Source: Albifimbria verrucaria (lineage: Eukaryota; Ascomycota; Sordariomycetes; Hypocreales; Stachybotryaceae). Taken from it: DNA of 64,000 nucleotides. Under the pieces are notes generated by a model. That model searched no databases, had not been told where the DNA came from, and was given only the letters and a program-made list of their open reading frames with translations. The number at the start of each line of letters is the position of its first letter. The stretch's first letter is position 1. Positions 38,075-50,427 of the stretch are shown here, piece by piece. A program made the translations under genes and the position numbers. The DNA lies in contig JAHREC010000018.1 of NCBI GenBank assembly GCA_020081605.1, positions 310,001 to 374,000 of the forward strand. Direction: 5' to 3'.

Positions 38075-38702
38075 TTTGGGATCTTATCAATTGGCGGCTT
38101 GGGAAATGCAACGGTTTGATATGTCAACCAGCCGGCGACACTGGGAAAATATGATACCAATCCTCAGAAGTAACGCAAGAATGAATAGGTTGGGGATACG
38201 CTCCGGTTTTATGGGAAAGTGTTTACCCCAGCTACGGCTCCAGTAAAACCCCAAAGCCCCACGAGGATCCATCCACTTAACCCTCATTTCATGGAGAAAT
38301 GGGTCATTGAATCATAATGTAGGGTCTAAAAGCAACGCGAACCACAAATATGGCCCGTATGACTCGGCTTCTCTCGGTCAGATTCGGTCCTTGCCGGTTT
38401 ATGTCTGTCTGTAAATTGTTGATCCAACCAAATGACTTCTCCTTTCGTTGCTCAGCTTCCAACGGGTTGGAATTGGAGAGAACCTTTCATACTGTGGCAA
38501 TAAGATCTGATGTCATATCAAGCGTATTAATGTCCTGCAAGCCAAGCATTTTTCGTCGGTAGAGGATAATTTTTCAACAGTTACTGCCAAGTAACTACAT
38601 ACCCTGGCAATCTGCAATAACCTTGAAACTGCCCGTCGGATGAAAGAATACAGTTGTAGATCATTTCCTAAAAGCAAGCCAGCTCCAACGCATCTCCACC
38701 GA

Positions 38703-39029
38703 CTAGGCCCAGCTCAACAAGAAACGCCCTAAATGGCGCGGAGTCTCCGCCTCAAAATTCATCTTGCACAACAGATCACCCGCTCCATGCACAGTAACGA
38801 GACAGGGGTTCAAGCCGGTATACCGGCAGGTGACAAAATGCCGATCCCTGACCAGCGACACCCACATACTAAGCTGAATGTGTGAGCATGAGGGTCCCAA
38901 CCGCCGAATACCGTACAGTACATCTGGGGCATTTACGGTGTACGTGCCTGAATTTCTGCTGGTCAATGGCGACTTTGGTGTCAATTTTATGAACGCCATA
39001 AATTGACGCGGGAATAAATGATAGTCCAA
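38703..39029 (-). CDS. Hypothetical 108-residue protein
   Basis: An uninterrupted frame on the minus strand, starting with ATG at 39029. The composition is protein-like, but I recognise no family, signal peptide or membrane helix. It may be a fragment of a larger decayed gene or a chance frame. Confidence 0.25.
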   Translation of the reverse strand: MDYHLFPRQFMAFIKLTPKSPLTSRNSGTYTVNAPDVLYGIRRLGPSCSHIQLSMWVSLVRDRHFVTCRYTGLNPCLVTVHGAGDLLCKMNFEAETPRHLGRFLLSWA

Positions 39030-39374
39030 CTAGCATAATATTTTAACCATGATTGTCCGGATACGTATCCGGTGGCTTTTTGCAGAATTTGATGGTTGCC
39101 ATGGATTTGGGAAACATTTAACATGATTGTGCTGCATTAATTCATAACGACAATTTCTTTTCGTACGCTTTTCCCAACATTTCGAGCCACCTGTCATGGC
39201 CTCCTCTTTCTTCATTTCTAAACGTTTGTTCTCATGAGTTAAAGGGTCAGCCTAGTTTCAGATTGTCATCTCATAGAAGTCGAAAGAAAAAGATAATAAA
39301 ATAATAATTTACGGTATGCGCAAACGCCCCTACATCTTGAACGTAGGCATCTCACAACGCGATGAAGCACATCT

Positions 39375-39680
39375 CCTTGAGCGCCTAAAGGAGCCAAAGA
39401 TGTAGCGACCCCACAACAACTTAGTCATCGTGCTGGTACGTAAAGCAACAGCTTGAACCCTCAAGCCTTACTCAGGACTGAAGTTATTGTGATGTACCGT
39501 TATTGTAACAACCTAAATTCTGGTACATCAACCATTGACCATTTTACTTGCTTCTCAATGTCACGAGGTTTTATCAGATTTCAATTGGTCATTTTCCTTA
39601 TTTGCAACTTCTTTGGCTCCTTCGGGCGCTCAAGGAGATTAACATTGGTTACGTTGCATGGGCGCCTCACATCCCAGACA
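39375..39680. repeat. Dispersed degenerate repeat, copy 3
   Basis: Aligns by eye with copy 2 at 30.10-30.36 kb over about 200 bases, and its core with copy 1 at 17.16 kb. Shared landmarks are GCTTGAACCCT, GATGTACCGTTAT, TTTTATCAG and CTCAAGGAGAT. Short open frames inside are not conserved enough by eye to call a protein. Confidence 0.45.
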
Positions 39681-40268
39681 ACACAGCGTACGAACTCCAA
39701 TGCTCATTTTCTCATTGTAATACAGTGATAGTCACTGAAATCTTTCGGATTTTCCCCGTCCGTGAATTAATCGAATCTATGATTTATAATGGCCAATAGC
39801 TCGCTTTTAAAATCCTTGATACCAAGAAGAATCTACGCTTAAAGATGGCAAGATGGATTGTGCTTCATAACGTGACTCTGAGAGAGTCCCATACTAGTAT
39901 ACTTGAATATAAAAAGGCTATAACTACTTAGGTGGTTGCAAAACGCCAGTTTTGTATAACAGTCATTGGAATATTTAATTATTGATCATTCTACAAGTCA
40001 CCTGAACTCTGGGATGATCACAGGCAACAGAGGAAAGGGTTGATCGGTATGAATTATCAGGTTGTCAGCTGAATGCCATTTTATGATAGCTAGCTATATC
40101 ATAAAACACTGACAGATTTTTGCTGGAGCAATCGCTGTTTTAATCTAGAATCTCTAGATCATGAGCCGCCCAGGTTATCATCTCATCCCAATATCATAGG
40201 CGTCCTCAACAACAATTAATAACCACATTCGTCCAGTGATGATTATTGCCATCGTATTCCTTCATCCT

Positions 40269-42368
40269 TCATGCGCCTAGTTTGATCAGCTCTGCGGCAT
40301 GCTCAGCCACGCAATAAACTGTAGCTTGCGTGTGAGCTGCAGGTATCATTGGTATTATGCTTGCATCCACCACCCAGAGCCCCTTGATACCATGGACACG
40401 TAACCTGTTGTCCACCACACCACCTAATTCTTTTGGCATCATTGCAGCAGTACCAACAGGGTGATCGAGGCTTGGTCTGAGTAATGACTCACGCATTGTT
40501 GCATCGATATCAACATCAGAGTCAACACCGGGTCCAGGATATGTCTCTATAGGCTGAAGTGACGCAACGCTATCAGAAGCCATGAATTCGCGTGCCTTGC
40601 GCAGACCAAGTCGTGCTAGGACGATGTCGAAAGGATTTGCAGCTGTGTTAAAGTCGATAAGTGGTGAAATAGATGGATCAGGGTTTGTGCTGTTTATATA
40701 AATCGTCCCTCTGGAAAGTTGTTTCTGCACCGCCACTACTACAGCTGTTGAGCCTCCAAATGTGATTTCAAGAACTCCAGCTTCAGGGTTGGTCAACTGA
40801 GATTCCAGAATACTTCTCTGTTTTAGGAAACCTTTCAGCAGTGATGGGTATTTTGCATAAACCCCTGGCAGATGCTCAAGCGGTTCTTGTTTCCCAACAT
40901 TATTGGCAGTAGCCTTGTACCCTACGTCAAGACTTTGGAGAGACTCAAAGACAATTCGATTACCCCACGCATGTGAGAAAGGTCCGGTTTTGTTCACCTG
41001 GTATTCTTCCCAAGCTGCACGATAAAACTCGGGGTTGTTGAGAGAATCAGGATTGATAGAGGTGTTGTTGTTGACTGGGCAAATTTAGTTTCTTCCCAGA
41101 CATTTACACCAACTTGCAAAAGCAGAATGATTTAAGAGACAGAACCTACACTGATAGAAAATCAAGAATGATGGATGATCCTGGAAATTAGCTCCGACCC
41201 TGGAGAATCAAGCACCACTTTGATCCCTAATGACTTCAATAAGTCTGCTGGTCCGACACCGGAGAGTTGGAGAAGTCGAGGGGTATTTACTGCCCCAGCA
41301 GCCAAGATCACGTTCTGTGACGAGACGAATTTTGACTCTTTCTTATCACGGGCGGTAATCTGAACGCCCGTGGTGCTTTTCCCGAGAACTTGACTGCTGC
41401 GCCGTAATGACGAACCAGTAAGTGAAGATTCGGTCTGCTGCGAACTGGTTGATAGTATGCAATTTCAGCTGATGACCTTACTGCTTTTATACCATCTGAA
41501 GATTGAGGAAGCCATGCAATGCCCACATTCTTCCTCGCAGCGCCATCTCTGAGCTCTTGTGCTCTCAAGTCTTGGATCCAGCCTTTGGCCTGCAATTCTG
41601 AGAAATGATTAGTGGAAAGAAGAAATACCAGATGCTGATAACAAAATGAAAATAAAACGCAAAGTTCTACTGGCAGTGGTTAATTCACAAACAAACTTAC
41701 CTGCTGCTGGCCATTGCCATGATGGATAACCGACATGAACTGGCCCATCCCCATACGCATCTGGGGTCCATTTGTAGCCATATTTCTTGACAAATCTATG
41801 AGCTGGAGGCGAAAATGTCGATGACTTGCGGAAGTATGCAAGCAATGATTTCCATCCCCAGCCACGGTTACCCAGTTGCTCCCAGGCATCATAGTCAATC
41901 GCAGAGCCACGATCCCACGCCATTCCATTCACAGACGAGCTGCCACCTACTACATTTCCAATGCGTAGAGTTGCCACACGATTAGCTAAACCGGCCAATG
42001 GAACACTTCTCATGTCATAGAGCCGTGATGTCTGGTCGACGGTAGCGAAATAAGGTACAGTAACATTAGTAGTGTTTGCGAAGTCACCATACTCAATGAC
42101 CAGGACATTTTCTGCCAAGCAATCATGAGCACGCATATTATACAACAAAACTGTACAAGGACTAACTCGTGGGGTCTTCGCTTAGTCTGTTCGCAACGAC
42201 CAAGCCACTCGTCCCACCACCTACAATAATATAATCGTATTTGAGTTGCAGTGACTCAAGACTGCGAAGCTCATGATGTACACGTGCTTCTATGATGCTG
42301 ACAACCAAAAACCACGACACAAACGCGATTGAGAAACGAAAAGACATTTCGGAGGCGTATATTTGCAT
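40269..42368 (-). CDS. Secreted GMC oxidoreductase, second copy type, two frame breaks
   Basis: This is an FAD-dependent GMC-family alcohol, aryl-alcohol or sugar oxidase/dehydrogenase. The start may be 42368 or the internal ATG at 42347, which would place the signal peptide (MSFRFSIAFVSWFLVVSII) directly at the N terminus. The FAD motif is IIVGGGTSGLVVANRL, and the signature region is GNVVGGSSSVNGMAWDRG. Active-site histidines are in LDHPVGTAAM and PAAHTQATVYCV. Introns are 42112-42166, 41598-41700 and 41075-41149. Frame breaks are near 41385-41392 and at 41198-41200 (three C on the + strand); two restored bases give 1869 nt (622 residues). It is clearly a different paralogue from the GMC gene at 8 kb. 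Substrate unknown. Confidence 0.88.
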
Positions 42369-42988
42369 GGGGTAAGAAGCCTTTACTTAAAAATGCAAGA
42401 AGTGTTCTATGGGAGGTATTGCTGGAAAGCCCTCGCGTTACTTAAGAACAATTCGCCCCTCACTTGACCGCCTGCAACGGTCACATGCAATGCAAGACGT
42501 CGGCAAGCTGCACAGACAACCAATGGCATGGTAGAGATGAACGTATCCCAATTCGGCGAGCAACCCTCGGATCTGCAGCATAGACGCTGCCAATACATTG
42601 ACAGGTAGTTGGTAGAAGTGAATTGATGGATTGAGAGCACATGCAACAGAGTTATTCTATTGGGTATATGTGGATATAACTTCTATTAAGTAATTGAATT
42701 GACTGCCATTTATTACTTGAACCTTCTCAATACGCGACATTAGGGTCCAACGAATATCTACACGCAGTCTCGTCAGAGCAGAAACGGGCCTTCACCCCGA
42801 GCACTCAGCACACGTTTGCGTTTTACTGGCACTGTTACGTGTATTCGGATTGTCTCATCCTTACTCCACACACGGTCTCTTGTAAAGTTACTAGCGCCCA
42901 ATTCATGATATTCATGGCTATTTGATGAAATACGATTTGCAAAAACTCCTTCCGCTGTTTTCGAAACTCCACAATCATAAAGTGCTGG
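42369..42988. other. Intergenic, upstream of the second GMC gene
   Basis: Promoter of the GMC gene and 3' side of the rhodopsin-domain gene. Nothing else recognised. Confidence 0.6.
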
Positions 42989-44253
42989 TCATGGTGAACT
43001 CTTTTTCACCATGATATCAGTATCCCAATTGGCGTTAGGGCAGCCGTCTCTTGTGCCTGGAAGCTCGGATTGCCCACCGCTCGATACGTGAACCGCTAAT
43101 TCGACCTCGTCATCGACCACTGTTGTGTTGTCTTGTCTTTTCTCAAGGCTTTCGCCTCCAATACTTGACTCTCGGAAGTAGTATTGCCGCCCGCTAGGTC
43201 CATGGTGGCCTCCAATTGATAGCCAGCCGCGCACGAGCGGAGCATAGGTGGGCAAACAAGCGCAGATGATGCCTACAGAGGGTTCGCAGCAGGACCAGAC
43301 AAACACACGGGACATGGCCCATGAGATGTCATTGGCACCAACCAACTGATTTATCATGACGATTCTGACAGCACTGGCCACACAAACACTGCAGTGAAGT
43401 ATCGATATTAGCAAATGGAATACTTGGTTGCGATGCACAAAAATGGGATGGTACTTACAAAGATCCAAGAAGAAGAATACCACAGACCAGCATTTTCTTT
43501 CTCAACGGCATTCGCAGTTTATACACTTGTGAAGGTCAGTTGGGGTTGTCCACTTTCAAGGTTGCGGCGAAAAAGACGGAAGCGGATCTTACCAGTAGGG
43601 ATCGGTACAAGAAGAATCGCCACGTCAATAAGCATTCCAATACAGCCATTGACAAGGAAGAAGATGGGTGCGTTGATACAATGTCCCACGGCTGTTGGAT
43701 CGGTGTATTGCCTCCAGTAATAAGAAATGGGGTTGCAGCCTGCGAGCCACGTCACCGTGACCTCAAGCCAGTGTAGGATGGCGAGAGCAAACACGATGTA
43801 ATAGACGATACTGGTACCAAAGGCACGTCTATAGTATAATAGAATAGACACCTTGGTGGCAGAGACGCAGCTAATGTAAACAATGACAAAGGCGTACGTC
43901 GTCTGGAAGAGCCTGGTGAATTGATCAAGGGTCAGAGCCCAGAAGTGTTTCCCACCGCCCCATGGAACACTGATCAGGCAGCAGACAGCATTTCCGAGAC
44001 AGAGAAACTAGTGATGGTAAGCGATTGTACCACCAAGGCTGGACGGGGTTCTGTCTACCAATGCCAGAAGGATGAAGTAATCATCACTGCCCAAGCCGGG
44101 GCCATGTCTCGATATGCGAGCAAAGAGCCGAAGCCCGACTGCTGCGACTGCTAGGGCAGTGTTTGCGACAACGGAGCCAATAACGCTGGCGTCTTGAGTT
44201 TGCGTGAGGTCCACGCCCAGTGGTGCCGGGCCCCAATCACCAGAAGCAGACAT
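42989..44253 (-). CDS. Fungal rhodopsin-domain integral membrane protein, intact, four exons
   Basis: A second member of the fungal rhodopsin-domain membrane proteins (SAT5/Pth11-like core), of unknown ligand and function. Exons are 44059-44253, 43593-44007, 43459-43525 and 42989-43388; introns are 51, 67 and 70 bp, all GT-AG with exact phase, giving 358 residues. Signatures include GSDDYFILLAL after helix 1, GGGKHFWAL in the first loop, KVSILLYYRRAFG in helix 3, CINAPIFFLVNG and the helix 6 segment FVCVASAVRIV. The C-terminal tail is polar. No frame break. It resembles the protein at 4.3-5.7 kb in architecture only; exon boundaries and sequence differ. It is divergent from the IDO-like gene. 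Confidence 0.88.
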
Positions 44254-45458
44254 TCTCCTGGTTCTGTCGGTGAGAGAATCTCAGAGTCGGATACCGCGAT
44301 GGAAATGGCCGGAGCTTTACGGAGAGTCACAGAGTTTTCTGTGGTGGGAACCGGGGACAACCTCCGAAAGTTGCAGAGATCTGAGCGGCAAAAGGCTCCG
44401 CGGTCCAGCTCCGTTCGCGTCCGATTATATTAAGACTTCCGTCAACTGGGTCAGGAGATGTGGGTGCGGGCGTAGATAATAATAATTCCAGCTCAGGAAC
44501 GGAAACAACAACAAATAATGACAGGCAGACACTGCATTAATAATAACCGTCTGATTGAGATCGCCGGCCAACTCAGTAGTCTTGTGACGCAACGTTCTCG
44601 AGGGTGGCCCTTGTTGTGAAAATGGTCCGATCAGAGAGGCTCGACCGAGCCGGACGTTGCGCAATTAAATTCATAAATCATGATTTTCACTCGAGCTCGC
44701 TTATCAATGCCCATCCGCAGGTGCACAACTCCGCGACTCGGTCTGAGCGTTCTGTTTTGTGCAGTAGTCATTGTCACATTCCGAACGGCCAAGAGCATCG
44801 AACGAGGTAGGCCTGGCCGCTAACGCCACCACGAGTCTGCAGCCTATAACCTCTCCCCACAAATCACAGACACATGTCTAGAATACCGACAGCTCGAGCC
44901 GACTGGGCGCTACGTGCAGATGAACTGTCATCAGTGCAGCTCGCTTCCTGTAAGCGGTAATAGTTCGAGGTCCGTCTGGTGAGCTTGCCTGATCCAGGCA
45001 CCAGCTAACTAGCGCCTAGACTATGGCGACGACAAAGCGCAGTCCACGTGGGATCTTCAAGGGAAACCGTCAAAGCCACAGGCCAAAGCGCACTGTAGCG
45101 TCAGGCTGCTGATTCGTAGCTCATCGCTACGCAGCACCGATCCGTCCAAACCGCAGGCTCGGTTGACGTTGTCTGACTCGTGCCCCGATAGACTACGAGT
45201 GACTAGGGCGGCACTGACCACCCGTATGTCCGATTTGCCGGTCTTCGTCTGCCAGCCTTACTGCAAAACGTTAGTTGACAGAGGCCCCGCCATAACTGAC
45301 ATGCGTCGTGGGCCTGCAAGAAGCGCAGAAATGATCGGCACGTTTGTTAGGACAACATAAAAAGGTGTCAGAGACTCATCGGACACTCTAGCTGCATACT
45401 AATCATGGAGACTTCGTGACCCCTCGTTGTGGTGCAAGCCTGTCGCAGACACTCAACC
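44254..45458. other. Divergent intergenic region, GC-richer than its surroundings
   Basis: About 1.2 kb between divergent genes (rhodopsin-domain and IDO-like). Open frames here look like chance frames in GC-rich DNA. Likely holds both promoters. Confidence 0.5.
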
Positions 45459-47262
45459 ATGGCGGACTTGGCCGTGCTTATCGTCTTCCCGTTGGGTTGC
45501 CTGGCAGCCTTTTTCATACCTTCATTTCACCTCAGGGTATTCGAAGCGTTGACGGTTTTGCATGCCAGATTGTCCAAGGTTGCATGGGCAATTCACCTCG
45601 AGCAACTCAAGTCTGCATGCGCATTGGTTCTGAGGCAATCCCTAGCTACATCCATACTTCTTTCAAGGCACTATCAAGCTGTGTGCTCGAGGATTTGGAA
45701 CGGAAACGGCAGCGACAAGGCGACGCAAAAAGAATCCAGCATATCAAGGGTCTCGCAGAGTTTCATGAGACAGCGGCGGTGCTGTCTGAACTGATCCAGA
45801 AAGATGGCGCAGGATCATGGCCACCCCAGGCGAATTATGAAGAATCGACCTGGCCAGAAGCGATACAGCCCTACAACCAAATCCTCCGGGAAATGTCACC
45901 TCTCCTAGCGACATCTCAGCCGTCTCTAGATGATGAGGCTAACAGACTACGAATCGCTGACTTTCGCTCCCGATTTGGACAACTACTTCGTGAAAAGGTC
46001 AACCTTAAGGATGTAAGACGGCTACTCGACGCAGCTGATGCCGGACGATGGGATGTTTTCCTAGGGATACATTCAATGCCTTCTATTGCTGCATCTCAAT
46101 GAGTCGACATGCTTACAGGTAAGACTGCGAATCCCTTCTTCCGAAGAATTAGATGCTTCTCGTTAAAGTGCTTCTCTTGCAAGGTTCTAACACACCACCT
46201 TTTAGATGGGGCACAATACCTGTGGTCAAGGTAGCCCAGCTTGAACAAGTCGCGAACCTGCCCGCCGAGCTGGTAGAGCCCTGGACATGCCTTCAGCGCC
46301 GCTTCGGCTGCACATCGGAGAGTGGGAATAATACCAGTTGTCTAGTTTTGAACTGCGATGACAAGGGCAAAGAAGTTTATCAGATCAATGTCGGTCTCTC
46401 TGAAAGGATAAGGTCATCTGAAGAAGCCTTCGTGCGTATTCTGCATGACGTTGAGGTCCTGGTACGTACACAGCTATGTTCACACCTGGCCATAGCGGTC
46501 ACCTTGCGCTTGAACATCACATACGCCATTGATTAAGTGGTCGAACAATACCTGACTAACATTGATTCAGGGTCTTCCAATCTACCACGATATGATATCT
46601 GCCATCATAAGTTTCTCACGCAACGACAGAAAAGCTTGCGTCGAGTGTATGACACGCATCAATCACCAACTGCGGCCGCTATTCGGTAGTTATTACAGCA
46701 GAGTTCACGATAATGTGATTGCAATCTCTGCCTGGCTTTCCCATGTTCAGGGCTTCTTTGCCTGGGGAGCTGGGTATATGAAGGAAGATGGGACCTGGGT
46801 AAAGTTTGATGGACTCAGCGGAAACCAATCTCTTTTGTTTCAAGCGCTGGACGCGTTTCTAGGCATCGAGCCATACCTATCTGAAGAAGATATGGAACGA
46901 AACGTTCCTTCTCGACAGCGAAAGCTGTGTGAGGTTATCAGAAAACACTCATTTAGAGCTCAGCTCGTGGAGCAACAGCAAGATGAGACAGATGCAAAAA
47001 TCATACTGGCCTTCGACGAGATCTTGAAGCGATTGAGGGTATGATCATTGCGCCCCTCATAGATTTTGTTTGGGATAAAAATGCTAACCTTGTTTAGTTA
47101 TTCCGGTCAGCACATCGAACCCGTGCTCTAAACTACCTCTCACAGCCTGCGCCTGAACGATTACCCATGACTGCAGGAAAGTCACTACTGAAATCAGATA
47201 TAGAACAAAGCCTGGACTTCTTAGACGGGTTCATGGTGAAAAGACTAAAGCAAACAATCTAA
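45459..47262 (+). CDS. Indoleamine 2,3-dioxygenase (IDO)-like haem protein, two frame breaks
   Basis: An IDO-superfamily protein. True IDOs oxidise L-tryptophan to N-formylkynurenine; divergent fungal members may have other or lower activity. The start ATG at 45459 (CAACCATGG context) gives a hydrophobic N-terminal segment (ADLAVLIVFPLGCLAAFFI), suggesting membrane attachment. Family features seen: GAGSWPP, WGTIPVVKVAQ, YDGLSGNQSLLFQALDAFLG, and the segment RSAHRTRALNYLS, whose histidine aligns with the proximal haem ligand. Introns are 46119-46205, 46462-46570 and 47039-47097. Frame breaks are near 45670-45700 and at 46064-46066 (three G should be four). With both restored, 1551 nt encode 516 residues, longer than canonical IDOs because of the N-terminal extension. 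It could supply kynurenine-type precursors to the NRPS downstream, but that is inference. Confidence 0.78.
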
Positions 47263-47716
47263 TTACAACTATATTAGGTTGATATAGAGTAGAATTGTTA
47301 ATAATCTAGATACCACAACAAAGAAATAACAAAATACTTTGAAATCATCATTACAGGACACTGATGTACTTTTAGTGGTGAGAGTTAAGATTCTGTAAGT
47401 CTTATGTGGTGTTCGCAACCATAAAATTCATTTCACAGACAAGTCTCATTGGGTAGAGTTCTCAAGCGTTTACCTTTAAATCGGTTGCTGGGGTGCCTTT
47501 CAGTTGGTTATGAAACAAATTTATCCTTTATCCTTGCCAGCACTTTGTGTTTCTTCGATTCATCCACTGTGCTTGATGTGGGGCCATTAACAACCTACTG
47601 CCAATGCGTAATTTCCCAAGCCCCTGAATCAGCTATGGCTTTTTTGTGGATGCGACATTCTTCACGACTGCCTCTGAGACTCCGTAACTCAGTCAATATC
47701 GCAGCACTGTTCGAAA
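47263..47716. other. Intergenic between IDO-like and F-box genes
   Basis: Short spacer with an AT-rich 3' flank. Nothing recognised. Confidence 0.6.
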
Positions 47717-49410
47717 ATGGTGTATCATGAAGTACATTGCCATATCTGCAGAGTCACTTTCAACATCAGTCGCTTTCGCACTAAGAATGAGCCTCGTAGC
47801 GCAGCCTGGCATAACACCGGCGATGGCTTGTCTCCCTTCGTCAGTTATGAATTGCGCGACTATGACTTCGAAGCTTGCAAAGGACGTTGCTTCTCTATTT
47901 TCAGAGAAACTACAGAGAAAATACACGGATATTATTTAAGACCAGAGGAAGCGATCTCAGTTTTGAACATTGGTGACGACAATTACGAACCAGCCACAGG
48001 TGTCCTGAGTAGCTGCCCCGACGAATATGACAGTAATTACGAAAGTGAGTTAGAATTTGAATGCGCCGAGAAAGAGGATTCATCTGTCTCCTCCGACACG
48101 GCTTCTGGACGACTGTATCATGAATTCACTACCAAGATCGGCAATGCCTTGATAGGCGTGGAAGAAACTGGTTTTGCCGATACATTGGAATGCTTTTCCA
48201 AGGAAGAAATGGAGTCCTTCCCGTCTGCCAAATTGCAACGTTTGGAACATGTACCAAGTCATGACTGTGAGCAGATGTCTGCTTATAACGGTAATGCCAT
48301 CCCAGCGGAGGCGATGCTAGGCTGTAATACAGCCCAATGCCTGGTCCGTAAAACAAGCCACTGGAAACAAGAACTTGACGATGAGGACTTTGAGGTTGAG
48401 GGAGGCTTTTCCTCTCTGGACTTAGCGACAAAATGCCGAGTACAGATATGAATATTCCCAGCTTTTTCCCTCCACGACATGGCATCATTGAGCAAAATGC
48501 TGACAACTACATTTGGGATACCGAGCCCGGAGAGACTGCGATGCCATTCCACCCCACTTGTCTCGAAATTTTCAAAAGGGTCTCGATATTTCGGGACCGG
48601 GTCATGGATTTAGATGGCCTCGAGCATATCTGGTTTCTTCAAGGCACTACTCGAGAGTTTGGCGAATCCACATGGTGGAACCATGCGACTGACAAGTCTT
48701 GGGCCCACCGCGCAGGAGATGAGTACCTTGTTGCCAATCCTTGTTTGATCCCCAGTTTAGACGATATCTTGGGCGAAGTCCAAGGGAAGCGAGCACCAGC
48801 CGGCGGTGGCACGCAATCTATGGTAAATGGTACGAGAGATGTCTTTTCACTTCTCCCGCCAGAGCTCAGGCTCCACGTGCTTCGGGAACTACCCTTCAAG
48901 GACATTGCGAGTCTGAGATGCGCATCCTGTGCATTTCGATCCGTACCAGGCTCATTTTTTCGTCAATTGGTTCTTCGGGACATGCCGTGGTTTTATGAGG
49001 CATGGTGTTCGTTGCCCCTATCCTACTGGGCAACCAAAACAGCAACGAGCTTGAGAGAGGAGAAGCGGAAGAAAGATGCCGAAATGGACCGTTTGCAAGA
49101 GGCACTCGAGGTTCTCGAAGAGGAACGTGCTGATTCTGACGAAGCGGATTTGCACGGAGAAGCAATTGTTGCGCTCCAAAGGTTAATCACGATGAAGTTG
49201 GAAGAGGCCTCACCAGGCCGGGCTACAAAGGTCGTATCATCATTGGATAGTGACAAGACGGATTGGTACCGCTTGAGAGCGTTGCTGGAATATAATCAAT
49301 ATACCCTGCCTGGATTAAAGAATAGGAAGAGGATTTGGGAGGCTTGCGAGGGCCTGCTGGGGCGAATGGAGGCATGTCGAAAAAGTGGCAGAATCCCGCG
49401 CAGAGAGTGA
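47717..49410 (+). CDS. F-box protein with N-terminal Cys/His motif, one frame break
   Basis: Single-exon gene. The N terminus has HEVHCHICRVTF, a C-x-x-C pattern commonly seen at the start of a large family of fungal F-box-associated proteins. The F-box itself is SLLPPELRLHVLRELPFKDI followed by a run ending FRSVPGSFF, at about residue 375-420. F-box proteins recruit substrates to SCF ubiquitin ligases through Skp1; the target is unknown. A predicted coiled-coil-like charged stretch follows (REEKRKKDAEMDRLQEALEV). At 48430-48433 a run of four A should be five to keep frame; with it the protein has 564 residues. Without the correction the F-box half would start at an internal ATG at 48433. Confidence 0.83.
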
Positions 49411-49647
49411 TGGTTAGTATGTGCGAGTACTTAATATTGGAAGGATCATATTCAGTTTATACCCGGGCATCCATGGCATGGAAATATCGACAACGAGAGA
49501 CGTGACTAACATTTCCTCGTAATAGACAAACACACAATGTGTTAGTGGTGGCACGAATGAACCATTTTAGCCAAAGCAGAGGTTTAGGGTAGCTGACATC
49601 ACTTGGTGTCGCAGGGAGAGAGGTGGGGATGGCGGTAATCTGTACTC

Positions 49648-49765
49648 TTTTATTTTTTAATCATTAAAAACAAAACAAAATAGGAAAACCCCAAAAGGGA
49701 AAAATAAAATAAAATAAAATAATAAGATAAAAAGTAAAAAATAAAAAATAAAACAAAAAGTAAAC
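49648..49765. repeat. A-rich low-complexity tract
   Basis: Runs of AAAATAAAAT-type sequence over about 110 bases. Likely slippage-derived. Confidence 0.85.
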
Positions 49766-49869
49766 ACTACTCGTGCTCTCGGCAGCATACTGTGCTCAGT
49801 CCCGCAACCCACATGCATTTGCCGGTCCGGACTCGTAACCTTGTACTGCCAAATTGTATTTTATCTTTA

Positions 49870-49893
49870 CATTGCATTGCATTGCATTGCATT
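49870..49893. repeat. Pentanucleotide microsatellite (CATTG)4
   Basis: Four and four-fifths tandem units of CATTG. Likely polymorphic between strains. Confidence 0.9.
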
Positions 49894-50427
49894 AGAGGGA
49901 AAGGAGAGGCGGGCGGCGGCGCTGACGCAAGGCCATCGCGGCTCCACGCGGCGGCCGCTAGAACGAGAACTAGGGGAGATACAGCATCACATGATACGGC
50001 CACCACAGGGAGGATCGGAACGCAAAGACGAAGAAAATAAATCAAGGAATGACAGCCATTCATCTTGGCTGGGGCACAAGCAACCAACAGCGAGCGACGA
50101 CTTGAATGGTGCAAAAGCCAAACGCCAACCCAAACCTTTGGACCTTTGACAGGCGTCAAGGCTTGGCTTTGGACTAGGACCTCGGCTGATGATGGCTAGC
50201 TCGTGCACGCGCGCTCCTTTCAACTGAGCTACCTTACAGTATCTATACCTTGAAACCATCCCCAGGTCATATCGTCACCACCGGAGATACTGCCATTATC
50301 CTCGTCTGTCCTTTGGTAACCACCGAGACGCGTTTTCCACCTTCTCCGCCCTCATTTCCAGCTTGCTTTAATCCAAGGCACTGGCCTCTTGATATGTGAC
50401 AGGGCAGAGTTTTTCTGGGTCTCCGAG

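Larger units (their letters stand above)
38075..40268. other. Gene-poor stretch with one repeat copy
   Basis: Contains the presumed promoter of the Dal5-like permease, a doubtful small frame at 38703-39029, and repeat copy 3 at about 39.38-39.68 kb. No clear gene. Confidence 0.5.
49411..50427. other. Intergenic with low-complexity tracts
   Basis: Holds an A-rich tract (49.65-49.77 kb), a pentanucleotide microsatellite at 49870-49893, and a GC-rich 5' flank of the acyl-CoA synthetase with many short chance frames. Confidence 0.6.

Noticed and set aside
43415..44810. Several plus-strand open frames over the second rhodopsin-domain gene and its upstream region
   Set aside because: They are shadows of, or GC-rich chance frames beside, the well-supported minus-strand gene.
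48433..49410. F-box half as a separate gene starting at ATG 48433
   Set aside because: The upstream frame encodes a matching N-terminal part and joins it with one base at an A run, so one gene is more likely.
49648..49893. A-rich tract plus CATTG repeats as a replication origin or centromere-like sequence
   Set aside because: Too short and lacking any further support; ordinary microsatellite and low-complexity DNA.
50175..50240. tRNA-like sequence on the minus strand (GGTAGCTCAGTTGAAAGGAGC)
   Set aside because: The D-arm looks right (GCTC/GAGC), but no matching anticodon stem, T-arm or acceptor stem can be formed, so it is at best a relic or coincidence.
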